From positions 396,433-421,757 of the forward strand of contig BFEA01000408.1 of the NCBI GenBank assembly GCA_003427395.1: DNA of 25,325 nucleotides, read 5' to 3'. Positions 8,126 to 18,841 of the stretch are shown piece by piece. Origin of the DNA: Chara braunii (taxonomy: Eukaryota > Streptophyta > Charophyceae > Charales > Characeae). The first letter of the stretch is position 1. Each line of letters opens with the position of its first letter. The position numbers were made by a program, and so were the translations under genes. Below the pieces are notes generated by a model. That model was not told where the DNA came from, ran no database searches, and worked only from the letters and a program-made list of their open reading frames with translations.

Positions 8126-9871
8126 TTACTTCGCAGGTGCCTTCCCTTTTAACATCCTCTCATATTTTGCCACCACTTGAGGAGTTGTGTCAATCAGTTC
8201 CTCTCTGGTAAACCACGGATTTTCTTTTGGATCCGTATGATGCATGAATCTCAGGCGATATTCTCTCTTGGGTTTGGGAGGTCTTCCTCTACCCAGTGGC
8301 TTTGGAACATGCAGGTCTCTGTGATCCATAATGTCGTCGATGTCCACTTGGCCATCCATGGTTGGGGTCAGCATCGATCTCCTTGAAGGGAATTGATCTG
8401 TCTCAGCGAAAGGTGCAAGCTTTGAGGCATGAAAGATAGGGTGAGTGCGCAGATGACCAGGGATGCGGATAACATAGGTAGGACCATCCAACTCATACCC
8501 GACTATGTCGAGGACTTCCCAAGGACCAAAATACCGAGGCATTAGTTTACGAGAGATTCCGAATTCCTGGCCTAGCTCACTAGCCTTGACCCAGACACGT
8601 TCCCCTACCTGAAATGAGGACTGCCGACGATGTTTGTTCTCAGAAGCAATCATTGCTTGCTGAGCTTTCTTGATGTGCTCGACAGCTTGCTGCAACAACT
8701 TCTCAGACTGCACACCATTCTCAAGTGTGCCTGGAGTTGCAGAGGGTCGGTTTTCAGGTAGGAGGAAGTCCAGAGCTGATGTAGGCTTCCATCCCAAGTG
8801 CAATTGATTAGGACTAACACCGGTACTGCTGTGTACAACATTGTTGTACAGGCTGGCGATGAGAGGCAACTTCTTATCCCAATCATCCTGACTGGGCTTG
8901 ATGTAATGCCTCAGCAGGTGTTGTACAACTCTGTTCATTTGCTCGGCCTGTCCATTGGCTTCGGGATGATTCCCTGAAGTCGTATGAAGTTGACGGCCCA
9001 TCTGTTCAGCAGTCTTCTTCCACAGCTCACTTGTGAAGCGGACATCTCTGTCACTAACAATTGACTTTGGTAGTTCAAAGTCGCGCACCCATTTGTCCAG
9101 AAACAACTTCATGACGTGCTCAATCCTTGCGGTCTCTGGCATGACAATTAGTCTAGCGTACTTGGTGAATTGATCTATAATGACAACGATGTGCCTCTTG
9201 CCATTCTTGCTGGTCACTAGGGTGTCCATGAAATCTATGGAAACACTCTGTCCTGGACCAGCGGGGATACGTAAGGGCTTCAGCAACCCACGAGGTGCTT
9301 GAGTTCGCGGCTTGTCCCGCTGACAGACCTGACAGGTCTCAACATACTTCTTTGCATCTTCTAACATTCCGGGCCACCAAAATCGTTGTACTAGATTGAC
9401 ACTCGTCTTTTTGTAGCCAAAGTGTCCGGTTGCGTCATGACATTCTCCTAAGAATAAACTACGCAAACGTTCACTAGATGGAACAACTAACCTTTTAAAT
9501 CCGGCCTTATCAAGAAAGAGAATCCCGTCCACCATCACAAACTCATCTTCTGTGGCCTTGTCCTTTGCTTGAAGTTTGCGTATGATGTCCATCGTGACAG
9601 GATCTTCCTGATAGGCTCCCACCAGCGATTGAGGTAGTTCCTCAGATACTCCAAACTCAGAAACTAGCGCCCCTAGGTAGTCTGCTCTACGGGACAACGC
9701 ATCTGCAACCTTGTTGTACTCTTCCTTCAGATACTCTAGCTTGAAGTCATACTGATCTATGATCTCAATCCAGCGCTTGAGTGCATCAGAAAGAGCCAGT
9801 TGAGTCTTGATCCATTTGAGGGTCTGATGGTCAGTTCTCAAGTAGAAAAATCGTCCCAACAGGAAGTGCCT
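8126..9871 (-). pseudogene. Pol part 3: RNase H end, integrase, chromodomain-like tail
   Basis: This is the longest uninterrupted part of the element (577 codons from the first ATG at 9859). RTDHQTLKW completes RNase H. Integrase follows, with an HHCC zinc finger (His141, His146, Cys176, Cys179) and a catalytic triad of Asp209 (SIDFMD), Asp270 (VSDRD) and Glu306 (NGQAEQMNR), the last two 35 residues apart as in DD35E enzymes. After the GERVWV and LMPRYFGPW motifs the C-terminus reads VDIDDIMDHRDL...EYRLRF...NPWFTREEL, a chromodomain-like fold that in chromoviruses steers integration to marked chromatin; its aromatic cage looks partly altered. The stop at 8126 is 23 bases before the polypurine tract. 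Confidence 0.92.
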
Positions 9872-9874
9872 TCA

Positions 9875-10615
9875 ATGGACAAGTGTTTTGTAGAGAGCAT
9901 AGAGTTCCCTTTCATAGGTGGACTTTGCCAGTTTCTTAGATGGCATCTTTTTGCTCATATACTCAATTGGTCTCAACTTCTTCCCATCTTGTTGAGCCAG
10001 CACTGCGCCAATGTCGTATTGGCTTGAGTCACTGGTTACAATGAATGGCTTATGAGGATCGGGCACCATGAGAACCTCATGATTTATGAGTGCATGTTTC
10101 AATCGTTTGAAAGCAGTCTCGCACTCATCACTCCAGTCCCACAGCGTGTCAAGTCGAGTTAGATCAGTCAAAGGAGAGGCGATTGTAGAATAGTTTTTCA
10201 CGAAGTTTCTATAGTAGCCGCACATTCCTATGAAAGATCTGACCTCAGTAACAGTCTGAGGTCGTAGCCAATCCTTTATACTAGCCACCTTCGCATCTTC
10301 CGATCTAATACCTTCCGCGGATACTTCATGACCCAGATATAAGATCTTAGTGCGTCCAAACTCAAATTTCTCTAGGTTGATTTTATACTTGTGCTGTCGC
10401 AGGAGAGAAAGTACAATCTCAACGTGTTGTGCATGCTCCTCGACAAACTTACTAAAGATAAGAATGTCATCAAGGTAGACAACGACAAACTTATCTAAGT
10501 GGTCATGGAAGATCCTATTCATGGCATGCTGGAATGTACCCGGCGCATTGCAAAGGCCAAAGGGCATCACTATAAACTCATATAGACCGTATCTGGTCTG
10601 AAAAGCAGTCTTGTG
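9875..10615 (-). pseudogene. Pol part 2: reverse transcriptase catalytic core and RNase H N-terminus
   Basis: Same frame as part 1, directly after its TAA. It carries MPFGLCNAPGTFQ and the catalytic VVYLDDILIFS (the YxDD motif that binds metal in the polymerase site), then the connection and RNase H with TSDSSQYDIGAVL (first catalytic Asp) and YERELYAL (Glu). It ends at a TGA (9874-9872) directly after ALYKTLVH, where relatives have Trp. The domain is intact apart from the bounding stops. Confidence 0.9.
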
Positions 10616-10618
10616 TTA

Positions 10619-11776
10619 ATCCTCGAGTCTTATTGCAGTCTGATGGTAGCCGGACTTTAAGTCTATATTGCTATAGTACTTACATCCCTGCACCCTATCC
10701 AATAGGTCATCTATGCGAGGTAGAGGCTCTGCGTTTTTCATTGTGATGGCATTGAGGCCTTTGTAATCAATGCACATCCTCAATGTACCCCCGTTCTTCG
10801 GTACAAATAGCACGGGTGATCCGAAGGGGGAAGTACTGGGCCAGATCCATCCGTTTTCTGTCAGCTCTTTCATTTGTCGCCGAAGTTCATCCAACTCGGT
10901 CGGAGCCATCCTATAGATCCTTCCCTTTGGGGTTTTACTCCCTGGAATAATTTCTATGGCATGTACAACCTCCCTATCGACGACTCCTGTGGGCTCTGTG
11001 AACAGATCAGGGAACTTAGCAACGACGTGTTCTATCTTTGGGGGTGTTTTAACGACCGCCCCATTCTCAGAGACATACACTAGGTACATACCCTCCTCTG
11101 TGAATGCTGATGCGCACAAGCAGCAATAGGTATCGATTATACTACTGGCTTTGAACTTAGTCAGTCTTACCGTTCTTCCATCAGGCAACTTATGCTTTAG
11201 CACCTTCTTGTCCCAGTCAAATTGGGGCTTGGCAACCTCAAGGTAGTACATCCCTAACAACATATCGAATGGTAAGTCGTCGCTAATCAGGAACGAAATC
11301 TTATGATTAAGTTCCCCCCCTCCATAGGAGAAGGTACAGATTACATCCTTGATATAGTCTGTGACAACGATGCGCTCCTTATTGGCCAAAGTAGATGCTA
11401 CGGGTCTACTAAGATGTTGTACCCGGTTCTGTAGGTGCAGCCTCTCCAAGCAGTCGTGACTTATGTAGTTCCGCGTGGAGCCGATGTCTGTGAAGGTTCC
11501 ACATTTGCGGCCTCCTACATAAACTTCCATGACGAAATGTTCCCCTCTAGGACCTCTTCTTAGTGCCACCCAAGATTCACGAGGGTCCTTACTTGATCAC
11601 TCACTTTCCAAATCTTCTAAGGCTTCAAACACATCCAACGTGCAGAGCATGGTTTGGTCTGGATGAGTCTGCAGGGTGACTAAAGAGTCATTAACTATGG
11701 CCTGCTCATGAAGTGGGGAGGGTATCTGACCCACTTCACCTTGAGTAGAAGCAACTAAAACTTCCACCGGCCTCAT
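10619..11776 (-). pseudogene. Pol part 1: protease and N-terminal reverse transcriptase
   Basis: From the ATG overlapping gag, about 59 codons lead to the TGA at 11599, then the frame stays open to the TAA at 10618. The protease active-site region reads TFTDIGSTRNYIS, with pol residue about 97 as the catalytic Asp; the family motif is D-S/T-G, so Ile replaces Ser/Thr here, explicable by one ACC-to-ATC change. The reverse transcriptase begins further on, with VPKNGGTLRMCIDY and LKSGYHQ (family palm motifs). The open stretch without a stop begins with GTG at 11569, but the more natural start is the ATG at 11776. Confidence 0.88.
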
Positions 11777-13576
11777 GTGTTTCCCGAGCTAGAAGCCTGG
11801 GAAGAAGGTACCCCTACCTTATGAGGTATTTTCTGCGTGACCTTTTCGTTCTTGCACTTGTACTGGGTGTGTCCGTATTCACCACAGTTGATGCAAGCAC
11901 CATGCACTCTACGGTCCCGCCACACTTCTTGATCAAGACCTGCCTTAACCCAATCAACAACTTTGCTCTGGTTTGAGTCGGCCGGCCCTTGACTCTTTTG
12001 ATGGCCCTCGCCGTCGTACTCTGAACTGTCCAACAGGTCTGTGAGTTCCTCGATCTCAGTTTGAGTCCCATCAGACTCAACCATCATCAATTTACTCCCC
12101 TTCTTCTTCCATTCCTGTGGACCCTTCTTCTTCCTCGCGTCTACTGGAGTAAGCTGAGCACTTCCTAGAGTAACCTCTAAGTCTAAGGCTTTTCTAGATA
12201 AAGTCTCAAACGAATGATACTCCAGGCGAGCCTCGCTGGCCAGTAAATTTATGAGATTCTCTGGGAGACATCTCACAAACATGGTCAATAAGACCTGGTC
12301 ATCGTAGCGTATGCCGGGAACGACGATGAGACTCTCTACGGTAGTCGTTAGCTCTCTGATGACTTGAACTTTTGTTTGTCTAGTCTGAGCATTGCATTAG
12401 TGGCAATTTGTGCCTGTTGTGGATTATGCTAGCGAGCTTCTACCATGTCTAAAAACTCTTCTAATGTTAGGGTCTTAGCCAGTCCGCCATGCGTCGTCCG
12501 TACTCGACCTTTGCTACTAATCCATCCATCCATTTGGGTGCCTTACCCTCCAGGTAAGATGCAGCAGTAATCACCTGCTCCTCCTGCATGGTCCTCTTTG
12601 CCCTTACCTACACCGGAACCGTTCTCAACCATGTGTTGAGTTCCTCGTCCTTCTTTTCTCCGGAGAAGGCAAGGGGCGGTTTCATAGGGGTTTTGGGGTA
12701 CCATTGACCTTGCTGCTGTCCCTGTTGAGGAACAGGTTGTTGCGGTGATGGTGTAGCTACCACCGCTAACACAAAAGAAGAATAAGCAACAGTCTGTGCG
12801 GCTGCTGCAGATGTACCACTTGGTTGTGTGCCAGCTTGTACCGGAAAGGCGCTTGACATCGTCGTTAACGACAGCGGCGACTGAGCTGCTGGTCGAAATC
12901 CTGACCTTTGCAAAAGGTCCAAGATCTGGTCCAAAAAGTTCTGCATAAAGTCCAGTATGCTGTCCACATGCACATGCAACGACAGTACACTGTTTTTCAG
13001 TACTTTCATTTGGTCAGACATGGCTGACTCATCCAAACCCTCTAGGGCAGCTTTGTCTGCCTCTAACATATCAAGCCTGGCTGTTCTATTTTTAATTTCC
13101 TTTTCTCTATCGGTTGCTTGCTTCAGTTCCCTCTCTAACCGCTCGCGGATCCTTTCGACCTGTTGGAGCTCTAGGAGCTCCCTACCGCGTGGGGTCAACT
13201 GGCTTAACTGCAAGCCCGCCATCTGACTTGTGGACTGACTAGAACCTACTGACCCGTAAGTACCCGCGGGCCAAGAGGGCATTCCCAACTGGGGCCCAGA
13301 CGAGGATGCAGCAGAGGCTGCGCCGTTAGCCATTGCTGCTGCTCTGGCTGCTGCTGCCTGTTCTCTAGCTGCTGCTTTTGCTGCTGCCAACGCCTGACTT
13401 GCAACTAGTGCTGTTTCCTGGGCTGCTGCTAGAGCACGGGCTCTGCGTTCGGCACAAAGCCGTCTTTCGTCTCCTGGTTGTAAGGTCTGAAACACGTGTG
13501 GGACCCTAAGTGATCCCGAACGTGTAAGTCTCACGTCGTCAACTCTACCCTCATCGGTGTCTGACCCGCTTATCAG
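11773..13576 (-). pseudogene. gag: Ty3 gag, broken by two stops and two frameshifts
   Basis: Gag forms the particle shell and packages RNA. An open stretch from about 13576 to 12611 has an Ala-rich coiled coil, a Leu/Glu-rich coiled coil (LELQQVERIRERLEREL) and a Gln/Pro-rich part, ending in TWLRTVPV at the TAG at 12610-12608. The gag domain continues in frame beyond it, then shows single-base losses near 12480 and 12365 and another TAG at 12431-12429, both TAGs probably from TGG. The final open stretch (12288-11773) ends with a CCHC zinc knuckle (CINCGEYGHTQYKC). No ATG is seen at the N-terminus; the open frame starts after a TAA at 13579, so the original start is uncertain. Its stop overlaps the pol ATG. 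Confidence 0.88.
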
Positions 13577-13579
13577 TTA

Positions 13580-14847
13580 GGCAAACACTATCTGCACTAC
13601 AACTCCCTGCTGGAGTCCTACCACAACATATGCCTGACTGACACCTAATTTTCTAAAAATAATTGTGTCCGGCAGGTCCCCTACTTGACTAATCAAGTGG
13701 CAGCCTACAACATTCACAATAGACTGTCAACATAATCTAGTACTTTCATGATTAGTTCACTTACAAAAGTTTGCATAGAACTGACTTAGTATACAACAGT
13801 CCTAAACTAAACTGTCTGTGAGGTGTTAGCAGTCTGTCAACCAACCAATCAATAAGAAAACTAAAATATGTTGCGGATGTATGAACAATGAGTATGGTTG
13901 TTTTTACAGTTGAGCACCAATTAGAACCTACCCTCCCCTCAATCCAACATACCGAAGAGCATCTTTGAGCATTAGTGTCTTCGTGTGTAATGTCGTCCCA
14001 CCCCTGTGCCCCAAGTCATTGCCGAGCAAGCCAGCCCATCCACTCTTATTTACCCTCGTACGGAATGAGCCTCACTACCCGGACTGATCTGGCTGATCAG
14101 GAGGGATTTAAGGAGAGCCCCCATCTCCTCTGGAATTATTTAACGTCGCAGTCAGGACGACGATCACAGCCAGTATCAACACCGAGTCCCCAGCCAGAAA
14201 TATTTATAGACGGTCTGGTAAGCGTCTCTTATGGGCTGGCACACCCGGCACGACTTCTATAGCGCAGCAAAGTGTCAAAATGGACAAGCAGCCATCGCAT
14301 GCGTGACCTACTCCCATTGGGTTGGCATGGTGACCGTGACCCAAGTGCTTCGACCAGGGCCCTTCAGAGGCACCGCCCTTTCTCCTTCCAGATGTTTCCG
14401 GGAAGATTGTCGTCTCTCAAGGTAGAGCGCACATGACACCTCACCAAAAGAGAGGACTCTCAAGTTGGACTCACTTCCTCACGGTAAGAAGAGATTGAGA
14501 GGGTAGATAAGGTAAGGGAACAACGTACCTGGAGATAGCTGCCCCCAACCACAGATTTCTCACCAATTGAGCCGAGTGTGCATTTGATGACCGGTCGTAG
14601 CCTCGGTACCACCCACAACGCAATGCAGTGCCACCTCAGCTAAATGCCACATCAGCATGCTCTCATCACCAATCATACATTCCGCTGTAACCACGACTTC
14701 CCATGCCATATAGCCTTCCGGCGCACACCTCTCTACCCAGGCCGTGCGCCTAATGTTAGCCTGACGTCACAAGAACCAACTGCGAAGAAGCATCGTCAAC
14801 GCACCAAGTCTGTATAACGCCAGCGCACCAAGGTAAGTGGCGAATCG
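13580..14847 (-). other. Long untranslated leader of the Ty3 element
   Basis: About 1.27 kb between the primer site and gag. I find no coding domain on either strand. Long leaders are known in some Ty3 elements and may hold packaging and translation signals. The second, plus-strand element at 17327-18841 also has a leader of similar size. Confidence 0.6.
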
Positions 14848-14864
14848 AACCAGCTCCGATATCA
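14848..14864 (-). promoter_or_regulatory. Primer-binding site, tRNA-iMet type
   Basis: On the element strand this reads TGATATCGGAGCTGGTT, close to the plant initiator-Met primer site TGGTATCAGAGC...GGTT; the plus strand shows the matching tRNA 3' end (TCGAACCAGCTCCGATATCA). The tRNA would prime minus-strand DNA synthesis. It lies about 49 bases from the point where the two LTRs stop matching, more than the usual 0-5, which suggests that the other LTR lost its end or that a spacer exists. Confidence 0.65.
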
Positions 14865-14913
14865 AAATGCAAGGAACACGAATATGTACGAAGCACAGAA
14901 ATCCAAATTGCAA

Positions 14914-15909
14914 AATCACACTGAAGTCCAAGTAGTCAAAGCAAGAGCAGATAGCACAATGGAACCGAGTAACCATCCATTTGAGAACGATACAGAAGAA
15001 TCATGAGTCAATGTCCAAGTCCAATCAGGCAACACCAACAGCATAACCCAATGTAGCTCTCTCTATTGAACGGCGCCAGGCGCCCTACCTACTCTACAGC
15101 CTATCACTACAACTACAACATGGAAGCAACCAGACAACTTGACGACCAGCGAGTGATGATGTCAACACCAATGCCGACCTTCTCTCCACCAGGTACGTCT
15201 CTCTCTTCACCCTCACTCTCCCTTGTTATCCCACACAACGCCCTTCACCTCCGAAGAACCACCTTCGCCCTTCACCTCTTCTGCGCCCACAGGCAGCCTG
15301 GCTATGGTCGCCTGCGCCCTGAGCCCAGGCTGTGCTCTACCGCTTAGCGCCAGCCTGCCCTCACCCAGCCTAGCGCAACGCAGACACACTCGCAATGCAG
15401 CAGCGTGTCGGCCTTGCTCGCAATGGCCAAGATGCCTGCCCACTCGCCCTCCCTGCCTATATGCCAGTGTTGCGTGTGGGCGGCCTCCCTTGAGCCTGCG
15501 CCTGGGCCCCATTACCTGTACCCAAGCCCAATGCGGTTGGGGCCCAGGAGATGCAGTTGCACCCCTTTCATCAAGGCCTGCGGCCAAATTCAGATAGTGG
15601 ACTGGTTTCCCATTGACATTTTCGGCCTCTATATTCAGCATGCATTGTCGGCCTCACGTTTATGTGCCCAGGGCCTAACCAATTCCGGGGCCCTGGGATT
15701 TCTGCATTTGCAGAGATCCGATACTCGGTGTATTCCAACCAACTGGCGTGCGGCAACTGTATGGACCCCACTTCGTGAAATGTTTGAACAAAGGGCTCTT
15801 GTTGATTTGCTGGCCCACTTTCACTTAGGGCGGGCACGAGGCTTGCTGGGGGCCTTAGCCCATAACATGTACATCACGGCAAGGCCCCTTTGAGGGCTCA
15901 ATCCTCACA
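14914..15909 (-). repeat. 5' LTR of Ty3 element, intact
   Basis: This LTR is continuous and is the reference that shows the other one is interrupted. On the element strand it begins TGTGAGGATTGAG and would hold the element promoter. The inner edge is certain only to 14914 (end of homology with the other copy); candidate TG...CA ends put it at 14909 or 14868. No functional ORF is expected; open frames here recur in the other LTR with many differences. Confidence 0.92.
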
Positions 15910-15922
15910 TATATATATATAT
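15909..15922. repeat. AT dinucleotide run at element edge
   Basis: A short TATATA run directly follows the LTR end. It may be the pre-insertion target or grown from it. It prevents a clear call of the 5-bp target duplication. Confidence 0.7.
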
Positions 15923-16147
15923 GGTCGGTCAGTGCTGCCAGACCTCCCAACTACTGGATTCCCTGGCACGCTGCTATCACCAGATGCCACACGGTTGAAA
16001 AATAAAAACGACCCATTTGTGATGACCCGTCCATACATGGACTGAAACACACAACTGATTTCTGAGTTTTGCCCATAGACTGAATGCCCTGCTGAGTTTC
16101 CCGCTTGCTACTAAGTTTGTGTGTGCACGCTTGCTGGATTGCATGTC
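15923..16147. other. No gene seen
   Basis: Flanking DNA between the Ty3 element and the 42-bp repeats. No coding or RNA signal recognised. Confidence 0.4.
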
Positions 16148-16267
16148 TGTCTGAGTGCTAGATGGCTTGAGTGTGTGTGTGACCATGCCTGTCTGAGTGT
16201 TGGTTGGCTTGGGTGTGTGTGTGACCATGCCTGTCTGAGTGCTGGTTGGCATGAGTATGTGTGTGGC
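16148..16267. repeat. Tandem repeat, 42-bp unit, about 2.9 copies
   Basis: Units start with TGTCTGAGTG at 16148, 16190 and 16232. Each contains GTTGGCTTGAGTGTGTGTGTG and similar, so the period is 14 codons and stays open in both directions, giving repetitive His/Thr- or Cys/Leu-rich frames. I consider this a minisatellite rather than coding. Confidence 0.85.
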
Positions 16268-17171
16268 CCGTCAGGGCACTTGCTCGTTCGTTGGGCCCTA
16301 AGGGCCGGTACTTACCTGTGGCCGTGACAGTGAGGAGCTGCAGCGGGGAAAAACACTCAACTAGCGGGTAGGCCGGTACCACACATGGAAGGGGTAGATG
16401 TGCAGGTACCGGAGGTCGAGCAGAAGAAGACCAAAGTGACATTCTTAGAGGCCCAGTAGTTGTAGGTTAGGTCTAGGCGGATATCAGTCCAACCAGTCTG
16501 GGTCTAGGGCCTGTACGGGCAATATCAGAGTCTGCAATGATGTTTCCCTCCGAAAGGGAGGAGGTACCGGTTGCTTGGGAGGCCGAGCGGCCTGGAAGTC
16601 ACCGCCCAAGAGGCAAAGCAAACCGCTATATCTTCTGGCCGGGCAGAGAGTCCGACCTCTTTTTCGGCGTGCAAGTTCGACAACACACTGGTGGAGCGCT
16701 AGCTGGAGCAGCGCTGCTGGGGAGGAAGGAGAAGGACACGAGGGAGGAAAAAGGAGGAAGAAGGAAGGAAGGGGGAGGAGCGGCAGGGGTACTTACCTGG
16801 CTATGGTGGCAGGGGGCGCTGCAGCAGGGACTCCCCAGCTAGGGAGAGTTACACCAAGAAGCTTCAGGGCAGGGTCAGGCATGGCGGCCTGAGCTAGAGC
16901 AGCCATAGCTGCTTTGGGTTGTCCTTTGGGCATCTGAGCAGTGCCCAGTAGTTCGCCATGCCTATGAGAGTGAAGAGTGGGAGAGGCGGCCATGGCTATG
17001 GTGGACCTTAAGTGATACCTGCAGTAGAAGAGGGACTCGGAAATTGATTCTGGATCAGTCATTCAACATTGTATTATTATTTCTTCTATGAATAAGAGAA
17101 GGGGGAGATAAGGAGGAGGAGATTGTGGGGCGAAGAAGAAGAGCCTTGTCATTGTCTTTGCTGGTGTACAT
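16268..17171. other. No firm gene; two minus-strand splice-donor matches and a purine tract
   Basis: A minus-strand frame at 17062-16793 starts with ATG (MTDPESISES) and runs into a perfect 5' splice site, CAG|GTAAGT, at about 16797-16791. A second perfect donor lies at 16318-16310. Both share GGTACTTACCTG on the plus strand. The predicted peptide is Ala/Pro-rich with no known domain, and no acceptor is convincing, so I do not call a gene. A purine-rich block (plus strand) runs from about 16718 to 16785. Confidence 0.3.
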
Positions 17172-17213
17172 CTTCTTCTTCTTCTTTCTTACTTCTTCTT
17201 CTTCTTCTTCTAA
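17172..17213. repeat. CTT/AAG microsatellite
   Basis: Nearly uninterrupted TTC/CTT trinucleotides with one TTA break. It is mirrored by similar tracts at 24241-24440. Confidence 0.85.
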
Positions 17214-17326
17214 TCCTCTCTCTCTCCTCGCAAGTTCATTCATTTCTTTCTGCAATTGGATGGCATTGTACTTTCCGGTGAATGTGTATCTCGAAATCGG
17301 CCAGGCTCATAACATTGGTATTGGAG

Positions 17327-18841
17327 TGAATTCTACTTGCTGGTGAGAGTTGACTTTGCTGCCCTAACCGTAACCTAAGTGGTTGAGGGCAACACTTAGG
17401 GTTAGGGTTGGTTGGTTGAGGATCTTGAGGGAAGTGGGACAGCGTGGCTAAGGGAAGCTGCCCCCACCTGGTTAGGTCATGTGAGGTCGACATAGAACCT
17501 AACCAGGTTGCTTGAGAGTGAGATTAGGGTGGCGAGATATTTCAAGGAGACTTCATGCGGCGATTTGAGAGAGGCGACAATGAGAGGCACTCGCACCTGG
17601 AATCTGATTCAAGGGAGACACTTGGCAACTTAAGGGCTGCCCTCAAGTAGGCGAGCTTGAGGGTCAACGGCCACTCAGCATCTACGGACTGCAGGTTGCT
17701 ACTTTGTTCTTCATCATCGACGGGGGATCCGGCGTTGCACTTTGGTGTTGGAGTCAGACCCTCCTAGGAGATAGGACACTAGTGTAGGGGTAGCGTTAGA
17801 GGGGTCAGGAGGACCACATGAGAAGGGGCATGAGTTCTATTCAGCTCGAAGCTCAAGGCCACTCAGGTAAGTGTCGTCCGCCTACGGGATGCCCATGTAT
17901 GTGTGTATGGTATTGATTGTCCTGCTGGGTTACTCTGGGTTTCTTTTCCTCCTCCTTTGTGGTCTTGATTGTGTGACTGAATGCATGTGATCTACCTACT
18001 CACCTGATGGATGGAAAATGAAGTAGCTTGACCTAAATGCCGAGTTTTTCTACCGTGCTCTATCTTTTCATCTCTGAACGGTTGTAGTCTGTAGGTTCTG
18101 CCAGAAGTTGAAATTTTATTTTTCAGTGCAGTAGAGACTGAGTTGAGTCCACGTGAAACTTCTCTTGGTTGGGACCTGGTTGCAACCTACGTGGGACCCC
18201 TGAGACCCAGCGGGACCGGGCCCAAACAAGAAGAGCCTCTGGAACCAAATCGGTTAGGCATTGACCTCTTGTCTTCTTGGCTGGGATACGAAGTTCATCC
18301 TTCTTGGATTAGGACACCCACTGCCGAGGGGATCTTGGTTGAGACGTTTCACATGTCTTTTGGATTGCACTGTCTGTGGCTTGACTCGCATCCCGTACAC
18401 CACTCAATTCGTCATTGTTGCATTTAGTCACTCGTTGTCTGATTTGTTGTACGGTCACGGAGCTGGTCAGACTGGACTCGAGAGGACCTCGTATACAGTC
18501 TGATCAGACTGGGTCGCTGGATCAGACCTCTCGTTTGAATTTGTTTTTGGTTTGCTGCTCTCGACTTCCAAATGAAATGCCGCTCCGGCTAGGAGTTATA
18601 CCTTCTCTTCTCTGAGCTTTTCAGTCTGTTTCTTTGAGTTCATTTCTGATGCCCGTGGAGATTCGCAGCCTGAAAGAAGAGAGAGAGAGGAAGGAGAGAG
18701 AAAAGGGAGTCTGAAGTGGGCAAGGACTGGGAAAAGAGTGTTCGTCCAAGTGAGAGGGGGAGTGAACCTCTTGAGAGTCTAATTGATTCTTTTGTTGACT
18801 GGCGACTCTCTTACCCACCTGTTGATACTGACAGTCCAAAA
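17327..18841 (+). other. Leader region of the second element, no gene seen
   Basis: No protein domain found. Inside, CAG|GTAAGT at 17864-17872 and a pyrimidine-rich acceptor ending TTTTTCAG at 18126 could bound a 260-base intron (17867-18126). A perfect 16-bp palindrome, CAGTCTGATCAGACTG, lies at 18496-18511. A purine-rich (GA) tract follows at 18671-18711. Confidence 0.4.

Larger units (their letters stand above)
8126..11776 (-). pseudogene. pol: Ty3/gypsy pol polyprotein, three in-frame stops
   Basis: A single minus-strand frame of 1,217 codons runs from an ATG at 11776 to the stop at 8126, in the order aspartic protease, reverse transcriptase, RNase H, integrase and chromodomain-like tail, which defines Ty3/gypsy. 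The ATG overlaps the gag stop as ATGA, suggesting pol was made by a frame change or restart after gag. Three internal stops break it: TGA at 11599-11597, TAA at 10618-10616 and TGA at 9874-9872. No frameshifts were found. The TGA at 9874 stands where relatives have Trp, so a G-to-A change is likely; the TAA fits a C-to-T change. The copy cannot make full-length protein. Confidence 0.93.
238..15909 (-). mobile_element. Ty3/gypsy (chromovirus-like) LTR retrotransposon, degenerate
   Basis: A near-complete minus-strand Ty3/gypsy element. In element order: 5' LTR (15909 to 14914), primer-binding site near 14864-14848, leader of about 1.3 kb, gag (about 13576 to 11773), pol (11776 to 8126) ordered protease, reverse transcriptase, RNase H, integrase and chromodomain-like tail, polypurine tract (8103 to 8089), then the 3' LTR in two halves (8088 to 7583 and 729 to 238). 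The LTR begins TGTGAGGATTGAG on the element strand, right after the polypurine tract, which fixes that boundary. Comparing the two LTRs by eye gives roughly 93-95% identity. Gag and pol carry several nonsense changes, so the copy cannot make its own proteins. No target-site duplication was found: the right flank is an AT repeat and the left flank does not match it. Without the 6.85 kb insertion the element would be about 8.8 kb. Confidence 0.93.

Noticed and set aside
9872-10618. Alternative genetic code (stops read as amino acids) to explain in-frame stops in pol
   Set aside because: The stops are both TAA and TGA in pol and TAG in gag, several at expected Trp positions, and gag also has frameshifts, so ordinary decay explains them better.
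17396-17407. TTAGGGTTAGGG telomere-like repeat
   Set aside because: Only two units, embedded in ordinary sequence; far too short for telomeric DNA.
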